A stretch of 32,590 nucleotides of DNA from Myxococcales bacterium SG8_38 (lineage in GTDB: Bacteria > Myxococcota_A > Polyangia > Polyangiales > Houyiibacteriaceae): positions 1 through 32,590 of the forward strand of contig LJTN01000070.1 of NCBI GenBank assembly GCA_001303415.1. The letters are read 5' to 3'. Of the stretch, positions 1 through 8,218 are shown piece after piece. Under the pieces are notes generated by a model. That model was given only the letters and a program-made list of their open reading frames with translations. It had not been told where the DNA came from and made no database searches. Every line of letters begins with the position of its first letter. The stretch's first letter is position 1. The translations under genes and the position numbers were made by a program.

Positions 1-463
1 GATAGCACCCGGGAACCGCGATCAAGTCCGCGCGGCGGATCTCCTCGCGGTGCAGCTCCACCAGCCCGTACACCGCCTCGGGGAGCCGCTCAGGCACCGG
101 ATGCGCACCGTACAAGGCCTCGTACACCGACCGATCTGAAAACCGGAAGTCCGCGGATAAGTCGATGACTTTCAGCCCGCGCTCGCGAAGCGCGCCAACC
201 GCTTCGGCGCTCGCCGCGTGCGGTAGCGCACAAAACGCGACGTCGGCATGCTTGGCGACGTCGTCGGGATCGAACGCCTGGACCGCGCCTTCGAACACGG
301 CGCGCAAGCTCGGCAATACCTCGGCTGCGGGCTGACCCGCCGTGGTGTTGCCCACGATCGAAACCAAGTCGATGGAGGGATGCCCGAGGCATAACCGGAC
401 GAGCTCGGCGCCCGTGTATCCGGTGCCTCCGACGACGATCGCGCGTATGGGCTTCGAGGTCAT
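1..463 (-). CDS. argC: N-acetyl-gamma-glutamyl-phosphate reductase (ArgC), partial at the left edge
   Basis: ArgC reduces N-acetylglutamyl phosphate to the semialdehyde, the third step of arginine synthesis, in the cytoplasm. The minus strand reads from ATG at 463 (GGAG lies about 9 bases upstream) for 154 codons to the window edge. The N-terminus is a Rossmann NADP-binding stretch, IVVGGTGYTGAELVRL at about residues 8-23. A typical ALPH loop follows, and near the edge the sequence is VPGCY, whose Cys (codon at 5-7, residue 153) is the expected catalytic cysteine. The C-terminal half lies outside the window. It sits downstream of rplM-rpsI on the same strand but behind a strong terminator hairpin, so it probably has its own transcript. 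Identification is firm. Confidence 0.93.
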   Translation of the reverse strand, partial: MTSKPIRAIVVGGTGYTGAELVRLCLGHPSIDLVSIVGNTTAGQPAAEVLPSLRAVFEGAVQAFDPDDVAKHADVAFCALPHAASAEAVGALRERGLKVIDLSADFRFSDRSVYEALYGAHPVPERLPEAVYGLVELHREEIRRADLIAVPGCY

Positions 464-514
464 CTGCTCATCTCCATCCTGGCACTGACAGGTTCGTTGT
501 CCACGTCGTGAACG

Positions 515-546
515 AAAAAGCCGCGGCACTTGAGGGCGCCGCGGCT
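515..546 (-). terminator. Rho-independent terminator of rplM-rpsI
   Basis: On the minus strand, 22 bases after the rpsI stop, a perfect 9-bp stem (AGCCGCGGC paired with GCCGCGGCT, at 538-546 and 519-527) encloses a 10-base loop. The stem runs directly into a TTTTT tract at 515-519. This is the best intrinsic terminator in the window. It separates the ribosomal protein pair from argC. Confidence 0.9.
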
Positions 547-568
547 CGAGTCTCGCAAAGAAAAGCTC

Positions 569-976
569 TCAGCGCTTGGAGTACTGGAACTTCTTGCGGG
601 CGCCGGGCTGCCCTGGCTTCTTTCGCTCTTTCTTGCGGGCATCACGGGTGAGGTACCCGGCACGCTTGAGCGTGGGCTTGTTGTGCTCGTCTAGGCGAAC
701 GAGCGCCCGTGCAATTCCGTGACGAACGGCCTCGGCCTGGGAGGACACGCCACCGCCTCGCACGTTCACCTCCACGTCGAATTGGTTTTCCTTCCCGAGG
801 GCGGCAAAGGGCTGCATCGCGATGATCCGCAAGATCTCTCTCGGGAAGTAGTTGTCGAAGGTCCGGCCGTTCACGGTGACGTTGCCCGCGCCCGAGCTCA
901 GGAAAACGCGAGCGATGGCGTTCTTTCGCTTGCCGGTGCCGTAGTAGCGTCCATCGATGACTTTAGCGTGTGTCAT
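569..976 (-). CDS. rpsI: 30S ribosomal protein S9
   Basis: S9 is a small-subunit head protein whose C-terminal tail reaches the P-site tRNA. The 135-residue product has the family start GTGKRKNAIARV (about 14-25). It then has the central VRGGG segment and the basic tail ending in KKFQYSKR, whose final Lys-Arg is characteristic of S9. The length is normal. It follows rplM by 18 bases, the near-universal L13-S9 pairing, so the two are expected to be co-transcribed from the promoter upstream of rplM and to end at the 515-546 hairpin. Confidence 0.97.
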   Translation of the reverse strand: MTHAKVIDGRYYGTGKRKNAIARVFLSSGAGNVTVNGRTFDNYFPREILRIIAMQPFAALGKENQFDVEVNVRGGGVSSQAEAVRHGIARALVRLDEHNKPTLKRAGYLTRDARKKERKKPGQPGARKKFQYSKR

Positions 977-994
977 TCGGTATTACTCTCGAGA

Positions 995-1423
995 TCAAAG
1001 GGAAAGGGGCTCAGGTTGTTGAGCCGCGTGTGGATGGGTCCCTTCCGGGTAGACTTTCAGCTTGCGGAACATGTCGCGTCCCAGGCTGTTCTTGGGAAGC
1101 ATGCCCTTGACCGCACGCTCGATGAGGATCTCCGGCTTGCGCTCGCGCAGGTGACCCGCGCTTTCCGTCCTGAGGCCGCCGGGGTAACCTGAATGCCAGT
1201 AGTACTGCTTTCCGTCGACCTTGCTGCCGGTCAGACGCACTTTCCCAGCATTGGTGACGATGACGAAGTCACCCGTATCGACATGTGGCGTATATTGTGG
1301 TCGGTGCTTCCCGCGCAGGATGTGAGCCACCTTGGATGCAAGACGGCCGAGCGGCTGACCTGCAGCGTCGATCACATACCATTTGCGTTCGATTTCCGAC
1401 GCTTTGGCACTCTGGGTAGCCAT
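995..1423 (-). CDS. rplM: 50S ribosomal protein L13
   Basis: L13 is an early-assembly protein of the large subunit. The 142-residue product shows the family blocks: [17 protein letters not shown] near residue 15, [18 protein letters not shown] in the middle and [12 protein letters not shown] near residue 108. The start is ATG at 1423 with AGGAG seven bases upstream, which fixes it well. It is the first gene of the rplM-rpsI unit. A consensus-like promoter lies 34-62 bases upstream. Confidence 0.97.
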   Translation of the reverse strand: MATQSAKASEIERKWYVIDAAGQPLGRLASKVAHILRGKHRPQYTPHVDTGDFVIVTNAGKVRLTGSKVDGKQYYWHSGYPGGLRTESAGHLRERKPEILIERAVKGMLPKNSLGRDMFRKLKVYPEGTHPHAAQQPEPLSL

Positions 1424-1456
1424 GATTCGCTCCTAAGACCCCGTTTCGGGGCGCGT

Positions 1457-1485
1457 TTCCTAGCCGCCGCCCCCATCAGTGTCAA
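1457..1485 (-). promoter_or_regulatory. Sigma-70-type promoter of rplM-rpsI
   Basis: The minus strand carries a perfect -35 box TTGACA (1480-1485), a 17-base spacer and TAGGAA as the -10 box (1457-1462). Transcription should begin near 1450. That places a small hairpin (CCCCG-AAA-CGGGG, 1439-1451) at the very 5' end of the leader, just before the ribosome binding site. Any role of this hairpin in autoregulation is only a possibility. Confidence 0.7.
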
Positions 1486-1583
1486 GCGGGCGGGCCGCAA
1501 TCGGGCTCTGGGAAACGCAGGGTTTTCCAGCCGATTTCAATACGAAGCGCACGCCGAGCCCAAATTGGGCTAAAACGTAAGCG

Positions 1584-2156
1584 GTGAGAATCCTTATTCA
1601 AACCGGAGGTCCATTTCGCGCGCCGGCGACGCGCGGCACGACGCGATGGTGGGTCATTGCCCTGGCGTCGTTGTGGGTCGCAAACAGCGCGAGCGCGCAA
1701 ACCAGCCAGATCCGCTGCTCGGTCACTGAAAACGGCAGTCCCGCCAGCGGCACGTTCGTGGTCGAGCAGAACGGACGCGAGGTGGCAGCCGGATCCTGCA
1801 GCGGCACGCATTCGGTCCCGGCAGGAAAGTATCAAGTGACCGTCCGCGTGGATGGTGTGCTCGACAACCCAGCCAAAACCCAACGCATCGAGGTACCGGC
1901 GGGCAAGACCGTCCCGGTGACGGTCGACTTCAAGACCGGAGTGCTCGAGGTTCGAATCGAGAGCCAGGAGCAGCGCGGCACCGCCATCGTCACTGTAAAT
2001 CAGCTCGGCAAGAGGATCGGGACCCTAGTCAGCGGCGTCGGAACGCACCTGAGCGCCGGACGCTATGAAGTGGTCGTGCGGCTTGGCGGAAAAGAGCGCC
2101 GCTATTCCGTCGATCTGAAGCCGGGGCAGCGCCGCTTGGTGCGGGCCGAGCTCTGA
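1584..2156 (+). CDS. Secreted protein with two PEGA-like beta repeats, function unknown
   Basis: I do not recognise a named family. The 190-residue product starts at GTG 1584 with a weak ribosome site. It has a basic N-terminus and a hydrophobic stretch WWVIALASLWVANSASA (about 22-38) ending in a likely signal peptidase I site, so it should be exported. The rest contains two related units. Each has a V-x-V core strand, a Gly turn, then P/S-A-G-[KR]-Y-[QE]-V-x-V-R and a closing strand of about ten residues. The PAGKYQV and SAGRYEV cores resemble the PEGA-type repeats found in many myxobacterial envelope proteins. Two cysteines near the start of the mature part (CSV and SCSG) could form a disulfide. 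It diverges from rplM and precedes plsB on the same strand by about 65 bases. Confidence 0.6.
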   Translation: MRILIQTGGPFRAPATRGTTRWWVIALASLWVANSASAQTSQIRCSVTENGSPASGTFVVEQNGREVAAGSCSGTHSVPAGKYQVTVRVDGVLDNPAKTQRIEVPAGKTVPVTVDFKTGVLEVRIESQEQRGTAIVTVNQLGKRIGTLVSGVGTHLSAGRYEVVVRLGGKERRYSVDLKPGQRRLVRAEL

Positions 2157-2227
2157 AAGACCCGGAATCAGGGCAAAGGGCGTATACTCGACCCGATCCT
2201 CGACACTGCTAGGGTCTCATTTTGGGG

Positions 2228-4813
2228 ATGACGAACTTGCCTGAGCTGGCGCGGCGATCGCGGACGCCGGCGCCCTATTCGCCGAACGCGATCCTGCGGT
2301 GGCTCTACCGGCGGTTCTTCGCCCACATCCGAGTGGACGAAAACTGGAGCCGGAGCGTCCGCGACGCAGCCAGCAAGGGCGTGGTGGTCTACGTGATGCG
2401 CTCCGTCTCGTTCCTGGACTTCATCTGCCTCGACTTTCTGCTGAAGAAGTTCGGGCTGCCCTTGGTCCGATTCGTCAATGATTTGGGGCTTTGGATCCTC
2501 GAGCCTTTCGGAAAAGGCGAGCGTCGTTTGAGCCTGAGGCGGCAAGTTCCGGAAGCCGTGGCCTTGGAGCGGACGGTCGGCGACGGCTACAGCGCGCTCC
2601 TGTTTCTCAGACGCCCCCCGAAATTTGGAAGTCAGGCGCGGCGCGGCCGCGAGCTCGAAGTCGACCTCATCGAAACCCTGGTGGCGAAGCAGCGGACCTC
2701 GACGCAGCCCATTCTGCTGGTTCCGCAAACGTTCATCTGGAGCAAGCAGGCGGGCACCGCGAGCCCGAGCCTTCTCGACCTGTTGTTCGGACCGGTGCAA
2801 TGGCCCGGCCGGCTTCGTGTTTTCTGCCAGTTCCTCCTGAACTACCGCGACGCCAAGCTGCGGTCGGGCGAGCCTTTCAACCTGCAAAACTTCCTAAAGA
2901 AGAACCCGGACCTCGCCGACAGCGAGGCCGCGAACAAGATCCGCTACGCCTTGCTTCGCCGAATGGAGCGCGACCGGGCCGTCATCCTCGGGCCGATGAA
3001 GAAGACCACGGCTCGCATTCAAGACGAGCTGCTCAGAAGCCCCAGAGTCCGCGCCCAGATCCAGCGCTACGCCGCCGAGAAGGGCATTTCGTATGTCAAG
3101 GCCGAGCACGTGGCCCGAAAGCAGCTACGGCACCTCTGCGCCAAGCAGAGCCATTTCGTGATCGACATGCTGCATCGCTTTCTGACCTGGGTTTGGTCGC
3201 AAATGTACGACGGGGTCATGCTCGACAAGGAGGGCCTCGAGCGTGTTCGCGATGCTGCGCGTGATGCTTCGCTCGTCCTGCTTCCCAGCCACAAGAGCCA
3301 CGTCGATTATCTGGTCTTGAGCGACATGCTGTACGCCAACGCGATGATGCCGCCGCTGATCGCCGCGGGCGAGAACCTGAGCTTCTGGCCCATCGGTCCG
3401 CTGCTGCGCCGTGGCGGCGCGTTCTTCATTCGCCGTAGCTTTCACGGGGACACGCTCTACCCCACCATCGTCGAGGCCTATCTTCGCAAAGCCTTGGCGG
3501 AAGGGTTCGCGCTGGAGTTCTTCTTGGAGGGCGGCCGTTCCCGTACGGGCAAAGCATTGCCGCCGAAGTACGGCTTGCTTTCGATGGTTGCCAACTCCGC
3601 GACGAAGCTCGGCGGCACGAAGGTCAAGCTCGTGCCGATCTCCATCGGTTACGAGCGGATCATCGAAGAGCGTTCGTTCGTGCACGAGCTCTCCGGGGGA
3701 GAGAAGCAATCGGAAAACGTGGGTGACCTCATCAAGAGCTCGAGCGTCCTCAGGTCCAAGTGGGGCCGTCTCTACGTGCAGTTTGGCGAGATCATCGACT
3801 TCGACGAGTTCGCCGCCGAGACGGTGCCTCGATTGGCGACGGGTGCCGCGAAGCTCGACGAGCTCGACGACGACCAGCAGCGAAGCGCCGTCCGAGCCCT
3901 GGCGCACAAGGTCATGTACTCGATCAACGAGGTGACTGTGGTGACCCCTGCTGCGCTCGTCGCGACCGCGTTGTTGAGCCACCGAAAGCGCGGCATGACG
4001 CGGACGTCGTTGCTCGGCGCGTGTACCGACTTGTTGCACGCGCTCGAGAAGATGGACGCGCGCATCGCGCATCAGCTGCGCATCGGCGAAGGCCGGATCC
4101 GCGAGGATACGATCGACGAAGCCTTGCGTTTGTTCATCGACGCGCGGCTCATCATCGCCCATGACACCGGGCCGGACCCCATCTACACCATCGAGTCCGA
4201 GCGACGCATCGCGCTCGAGTACTACCAAAACACGATCATTCACTTCTTCGTGCCGCGCGCGCTGATCGCCGCGGCGCTCCTCGTGGACAAAGAGCAATGG
4301 GTCGACGTGAATCGGCTGAACAGCCGCGTTCAGCAGCTCTCACGCTTGTTCAAGCACGAGTTCATTTACAGGACCGACGCGACCTTCGTTCAGATCTTCA
4401 CCGAAACTCTGCGGGGTTTGGCCGACGACGCCGAGATCGAGATTCGTGACGGACACGCACAAGCCACGGAGGGCAAGACACGGCAACGTCTCGAACGATA
4501 CGCGGTGATGCTCCAGACCTTCTTCGAAAGCTATCTCTTGGCGCTTCGGGGCACCGAAATCGTGCTCGATGGCCCCATCCCGAAGAAGGACTGGTACAAG
4601 CGCACTCTCGCGCTCGGCCAGCAGATGTACCTCGCCGGCGAAATCGAGCGGCGGGAGTCTCTTTCGAAGCTCAAGCTAGAGACCGCGCTCAAAGCGTTGC
4701 AGGACTACCGCTTGATCCATCTCAAAGGCGACGTCGTGGAACGTGGAGACGGCGTGAGCACGGTGACGGACCTGCATGCGCTAGAGCCCAAGCTGACCGG
4801 CTTCCTTCGTTGA
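2228..4813 (+). CDS. plsB: Glycerol-3-phosphate 1-O-acyltransferase (PlsB type)
   Basis: PlsB acylates the sn-1 position of glycerol-3-phosphate at the inner membrane, the first committed step of phospholipid synthesis. The product of about 861 residues has the four acyltransferase blocks in order. These are the HX4D motif HKSHVD (about 355-360), GGAFFIRR (about 396-403), FLEGGRSRTGK (about 432-442) and VPISIGYE some 30 residues later. The N-terminal region (SVSFLDF onward) resembles a degenerate copy of the acyltransferase fold, as in other PlsB proteins. ATG 2228 is taken as the start, but TTG 2222 is in frame and better spaced from AGGG at 2211-2214. A TATACT box at 2183-2188 may be its -10 element. 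The 3' end overlaps the convergent TIGR02757-type gene by 33 bases. Confidence 0.92.
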   Translation: MTNLPELARRSRTPAPYSPNAILRWLYRRFFAHIRVDENWSRSVRDAASKGVVVYVMRSVSFLDFICLDFLLKKFGLPLVRFVNDLGLWILEPFGKGERRLSLRRQVPEAVALERTVGDGYSALLFLRRPPKFGSQARRGRELEVDLIETLVAKQRTSTQPILLVPQTFIWSKQAGTASPSLLDLLFGPVQWPGRLRVFCQFLLNYRDAKLRSGEPFNLQNFLKKNPDLADSEAANKIRYALLRRMERDRAVILGPMKKTTARIQDELLRSPRVRAQIQRYAAEKGISYVKAEHVARKQLRHLCAKQSHFVIDMLHRFLTWVWSQMYDGVMLDKEGLERVRDAARDASLVLLPSHKSHVDYLVLSDMLYANAMMPPLIAAGENLSFWPIGPLLRRGGAFFIRRSFHGDTLYPTIVEAYLRKALAEGFALEFFLEGGRSRTGKALPPKYGLLSMVANSATKLGGTKVKLVPISIGYERIIEERSFVHELSGGEKQSENVGDLIKSSSVLRSKWGRLYVQFGEIIDFDEFAAETVPRLATGAAKLDELDDDQQRSAVRALAHKVMYSINEVTVVTPAALVATALLSHRKRGMTRTSLLGACTDLLHALEKMDARIAHQLRIGEGRIREDTIDEALRLFIDARLIIAHDTGPDPIYTIESERRIALEYYQNTIIHFFVPRALIAAALLVDKEQWVDVNRLNSRVQQLSRLFKHEFIYRTDATFVQIFTETLRGLADDAEIEIRDGHAQATEGKTRQRLERYAVMLQTFFESYLLALRGTEIVLDGPIPKKDWYKRTLALGQQMYLAGEIERRESLSKLKLETALKALQDYRLIHLKGDVVERGDGVSTVTDLHALEPKLTGFLR

Positions 4814-5686
4814 GCTTGGGGTGCGCCGGGAGGTCCAAACCTCGCAGACGTCTTGCAACACGCAACGCTCGCACTTCGCAAAGTCAGGACGGCTCGGACA
4901 GTCTCTGGAGACGCCGAGATGGCACAGAGCGAAGTCGTACTTGACTGGATCGTCGGGATCGAGCCTGCGTAGGGCGGCAGTGATCTCCTCGGCCGTCACC
5001 CAACTCGCCGTGCGGCGTCTGGTCAGACCCAAGTTTCGGCTGATACGGTGGACGTGGGTGTCGACGGGGATGATGAGCTCCCGAGGCGCGATCGGCCACA
5101 GACCCAAATCGACGCCATCGGCGGGACGAATCATCCAGCGCGCGTAGAGCAACAGGCGCTTGCACGCGCTCCCAGCACGAGGATCGCTGACAAGGTGGCG
5201 CATGCTCCGACTGGCCGCATCGCCTCGAAGCGCATCGGCAAACCGCGCCAAGGCCTCGCGGAAATCGCCGTCACTTTCCGCGTGAAACTGCGCGAACGCC
5301 CTTCCCAAGGTTGCATGCTCTCGTAGCAGCGCGGCCGCCTGCGAAAGCAAAATCGCCAGGTGCTCCCCGCGATAGATGCGGTGGACGAAGCCGTGTAGGT
5401 CGCGTTGCAGCTCGGCCCGGCTCACGCCGGTGATTCTCTCTGCAGGATGCGGCCCCAACACCGAAAGCGCCCGATCGATGCTCTGGCGCGCCGCGACCGC
5501 GTTTCCGAAGGCGAGGCTCGCAGCGATCAGCCCTGCCACTTCTCGATCTCGCGGTTCCTCGTACCGATGCGCGAAATCGACCGGATCACGACGTCGCGTG
5601 AGCTCTGCATCGCATTCGGCAAGCAGTGCGTCGAGCCGTTGGTGGATACCGTCCACTTCGAAGGGGTTCTTGCTATATTGCGCCAT
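4781..5686 (-). CDS. TIGR02757/DUF2400 family protein with a Fe-S-type cysteine cluster
   Basis: This is an uncharacterised family that looks like a distant HhH-GPD/endonuclease III relative. The product has the family N-terminal block AGLIAASLAFGNA. A central VDTHVHRISRNLGLTRR segment follows, like the HhH-GPD V-D-[TV]-H region. Near the C-terminus are YDFALCHLGVSRDCP and a C-x8-C-x2-C-x5-C cluster suited to a [4Fe-4S] centre. The start is uncertain. ATG 5686 gives 301 residues and leaves 8 bases to the divergent lipoprotein gene. ATG 5728 gives 315 residues and overlaps it. Neither has a good ribosome site. The last 33 bases overlap plsB in the opposite direction. A role in nucleic acid repair is inferred from the fold only. 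Confidence 0.8.
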   Translation of the reverse strand: MAQYSKNPFEVDGIHQRLDALLAECDAELTRRRDPVDFAHRYEEPRDREVAGLIAASLAFGNAVAARQSIDRALSVLGPHPAERITGVSRAELQRDLHGFVHRIYRGEHLAILLSQAAALLREHATLGRAFAQFHAESDGDFREALARFADALRGDAASRSMRHLVSDPRAGSACKRLLLYARWMIRPADGVDLGLWPIAPRELIIPVDTHVHRISRNLGLTRRRTASWVTAEEITAALRRLDPDDPVKYDFALCHLGVSRDCPSRPDFAKCERCVLQDVCEVWTSRRTPSSTKEAGQLGL

Positions 5687-5694
5687 CGACCGCA

Positions 5695-6234
5695 ATGACT
5701 CGTAGCGCGCTTCCGAGATACGGCCCATGTTTGATCGCGATTGTCCTCGTGGTCGCTTTGGGGTGCGCGCGTGCTGCGAGCAGCACGCAAGGGACGACGC
5801 CGGATGCCAACGAGAGCGGGCGGCTGGACCTCGGGCTGCGACTGTCGGACGGCCGTTGGGTCGAGCTCGCGGACCTTCGCGGCAGGCCTCTGCTGCTGTT
5901 CGTGTTTGCGACGTTCGACGCCGTGAGCCAAGCGGTGCTGAAATCGCTTCGTCCTTTCGTTTCTCAACATCCCGAGATTCTAGTCATCGGCGTCGCAGCG
6001 CAGCCGCGTGCCGGGCCGCTCATCGAAGCCTGGGCGTATGCGCTCGATCCACCTTTCCCGGTGGGCGCAAACCCTTATGGAAGCGTGGAGAACGGAGAGA
6101 GCTCTCTCGGCAAGATCGACAAGGTTCCGACGTTCATCGTGTACAACGCGGATGGATACGAAGTCGCCCGCGCAACGGGCCTGCTGAGCGAAGGTGATCT
6201 GGTGCAACTCGTGAGGCCGGTCCTCGATCATTAG
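5695..6234 (+). CDS. Thioredoxin-fold lipoprotein lacking the CxxC motif
   Basis: The 179-residue product begins at ATG 5695, immediately followed by a basic N-terminus and a hydrophobic segment ending in VVALGC. Cys24 is therefore a probable lipidation site. The mature part follows the TlpA/peroxiredoxin fold: LSDGRWVELADLRGRPLLLFVFAT (about 50-73), a second strand ILVIGVAAQ and the cis-Pro region KVPTFIVYNADGYEVAR (about 143-159). Where active members carry WCxxC this protein reads FDAVS, so both redox cysteines are missing. It should be an envelope protein using the fold for binding rather than disulfide chemistry. It ends 2 bases before the stop of convergent ptsI. Confidence 0.75.
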   Translation: MTRSALPRYGPCLIAIVLVVALGCARAASSTQGTTPDANESGRLDLGLRLSDGRWVELADLRGRPLLLFVFATFDAVSQAVLKSLRPFVSQHPEILVIGVAAQPRAGPLIEAWAYALDPPFPVGANPYGSVENGESSLGKIDKVPTFIVYNADGYEVARATGLLSEGDLVQLVRPVLDH

Positions 6235-6236
6235 GA

Positions 6237-7943
6237 CTAGACGGCTTCCTGTCGAATCCAAGCGGGATCGAAACCCTCGCCCATGCGGTCGGTCACCAGA
6301 AGCCGAACATCTTCAGCGGACTCGCAGCTCAATGCGTCGTGAGCCAGTGGGCCTGCCAGCTCGATATCGACGCTACGGACCACGGCGCGTGCCAGCGGGA
6401 GCAAGCGAATGGGGACGGAGATCTCGCGGTATCCCAATCCCAACGCCAGGCTGAGCGCGAGGGGATGAGCCGCCATGTCGCCACACATCGAGCAAGGGAT
6501 GCCAGCGTCCCCCGCAGCACGGACCGTGCGCTCGAGAAGCCTGAGGACGGCCGGGTCGAGCGGATTCGCCCCGGCGGAAGCCTGATTACCGTGGCGATCG
6601 ACGGCCAGTGTGTAGTGCGCGAGATCATTCGTGCCCACCGCAAAGAAATCGGCATGCCGCGCAAAACCCTCGGCCATCAGCGCAGCGGATGGAACCTCGA
6701 CCATCATCCCCACTTGCAGCGAGGCGCACGGGGCGCCTCTTTCCCCGAGCTCCGACCTGCATTGCTCGACGAGGATCTTGGCATCCAGAAGCTCTCGCAC
6801 GGTGGCCACCATCGGGAACATGAGCGCCACGTGGCCCCATTCGCTTGCCCGCAATACAGCCTTGATCTGGGTTCGCAACCACCCCGCCTGGTCTTCGCCC
6901 ATGTCGAAACCGGCCGGGCGCTTATCCCTGCGCCAGTCGAACGTTCTGAAGATCACTTTGCTCGGCGCCAATGCGGCAGCGATCGTCCGGTAGATGTCGA
7001 GCTGCTCATCTTCGGACGGCGGTTCGGGCCGGTTCAAACACATGAACTCCGTACGGTAGAGCCCGATCCCGTCGGCACCACTTGCGAGGGCGGCCTCGAG
7101 CTCGCTCGGCAGCTCCATGTTGGCGGCCACGCTGATCGACGTTCCATCTAGCGTGACTGCGCTCCTATCACGTTCCGCGTCGAGAAAGGCCAGAAACCGA
7201 TCTCGGCGGGCCTCTGCCTGGCTCCGTTCTCGACGCGAAGCGCCGATGATCACTTGTCCGCCGAAGCCATCGACCACCACGTCCTGATCGTCCTCGATCT
7301 CGATCGGCACCGAACCCACGCCCACGACGGCCGGCACGCCGAAGGTTCGCGCGAGAATCGCCGTGTGACTGCTGCCTCCTCCCACCTCCGTGACCAAACC
7401 GACGGTTGGCGGAGCGAGCATCTGGACCGCATCGGCCGGTGTCAGGTCGTGGGCAATCAAGACCACTGGGCCCTGCCCGGGGAGCTCGGTGCGATCCTCT
7501 CCGCACAGCTCGCGAAGGAGATGCTCCTTCACGTGATCGACATCGCGAGCGCGCTCTCTGAAGTAAGACGAGCCGTCTCGAAGCAGCGGCGCCTTCAGCC
7601 GCTCGGCCACGCGGGAGACCGCCCATTCCGCATTGATGTTCTCTTCCCGAATGGTGTCGCAGGTGGCGTCGATCAGCAGCGCATCTCCATGCATGAGCAG
7701 GTACGCGTCCAGAATCGAGGCGTAGGTCGCCCCGTGTTGCTGAGCGAGCTCCTGCCTCGCGACTTCGATCTCGGCGTGCGATGCAGCGACTGCTGCTCGA
7801 AATCGATCGATCTCGCTCGCGACTTGGCCCTGGGTGATTCGTCGAAACGATATGCGACGGCGGCCCCATGCGAGCACCCGCGCAGTGCCGACGGCTACTC
7901 CCATCGACGCAGCAACACCCTTGAGGCGCACGGGATCGCTCAT
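6237..7943 (-). CDS. ptsI: Phosphoenolpyruvate-protein phosphotransferase, PTS enzyme I
   Basis: Enzyme I takes phosphate from PEP onto its own histidine and passes it to HPr. The 568-residue product has the HPr-binding N-terminal helices. It has the swivelling phosphohistidine segment GGGSSHTAILAR with His193, and the PEP-binding barrel with GIGLYRTEFMCLNR and VGTNDLAHYTLAVDR. The C-terminal CSMCGD carries the catalytic cysteine. There is no N-terminal GAF domain, so it is PtsI-like rather than PtsP. The start ATG overlaps the ptsH stop (ATGA) and has GAGG within the end of ptsH, so translation is probably coupled. It closes the rpoN-to-ptsI unit and is the only phosphoryl donor for HPr and PtsN seen here. 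Confidence 0.96.
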   Translation of the reverse strand: MSDPVRLKGVAASMGVAVGTARVLAWGRRRISFRRITQGQVASEIDRFRAAVAASHAEIEVARQELAQQHGATYASILDAYLLMHGDALLIDATCDTIREENINAEWAVSRVAERLKAPLLRDGSSYFRERARDVDHVKEHLLRELCGEDRTELPGQGPVVLIAHDLTPADAVQMLAPPTVGLVTEVGGGSSHTAILARTFGVPAVVGVGSVPIEIEDDQDVVVDGFGGQVIIGASRRERSQAEARRDRFLAFLDAERDRSAVTLDGTSISVAANMELPSELEAALASGADGIGLYRTEFMCLNRPEPPSEDEQLDIYRTIAAALAPSKVIFRTFDWRRDKRPAGFDMGEDQAGWLRTQIKAVLRASEWGHVALMFPMVATVRELLDAKILVEQCRSELGERGAPCASLQVGMMVEVPSAALMAEGFARHADFFAVGTNDLAHYTLAVDRHGNQASAGANPLDPAVLRLLERTVRAAGDAGIPCSMCGDMAAHPLALSLALGLGYREISVPIRLLPLARAVVRSVDIELAGPLAHDALSCESAEDVRLLVTDRMGEGFDPAWIRQEAV

Positions 7944-8218
7944 CGATCCTCTCCGAACCCGTCTTTGACCAACTCACACAGCGCAGCGAGCGCCTGCTCC
8001 GCATCCGCCCCAGTCGCACGGAAGGTAATCTTGGAGCCACGCTGGCTGCATAGGAGCAACACACCCATGATGCTCTTGGCGTCCGCTACCTGCCCGTCTT
8101 TGCTCAGCTCGATGTGAGACTCGTACTGGTTGGCGAGGTCGACCAGCCTGGCGGCAGCTCGGGCGTGAATGCCTAGGCGGTTGGTCACTTCGACCGTCGC
8201 GGCAAAGGCCGTGCTCAC
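7940..8218 (-). CDS. ptsH: HPr phosphocarrier protein
   Basis: HPr relays phosphate from enzyme I to EIIA proteins. The 92-residue product starts at GTG 8218, which overlaps the rapZ stop as GTGA. Starting here gives the canonical N-terminus, and upstream in-frame codons only extend into rapZ. His18 lies in LGIHARAAARLV, the site phosphorylated by enzyme I. Ser49 in AKSIMGVLLL is the site expected for HPr kinase. With hprK three genes upstream, regulation by serine phosphorylation is likely. In many related operons an EIIA-Man gene sits between rapZ and ptsH, and it is absent here. Confidence 0.95.
   Translation of the reverse strand: MSTAFAATVEVTNRLGIHARAAARLVDLANQYESHIELSKDGQVADAKSIMGVLLLCSQRGSKITFRATGADAEQALAALCELVKDGFGEDR

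Noticed and set aside
2222..4297. Long open frames inside plsB on other frames and the opposite strand, up to 390 codons
   Set aside because: They follow the GC-rich codon pattern of plsB, have Arg/Gln-rich or His-rich random composition and no family motifs.
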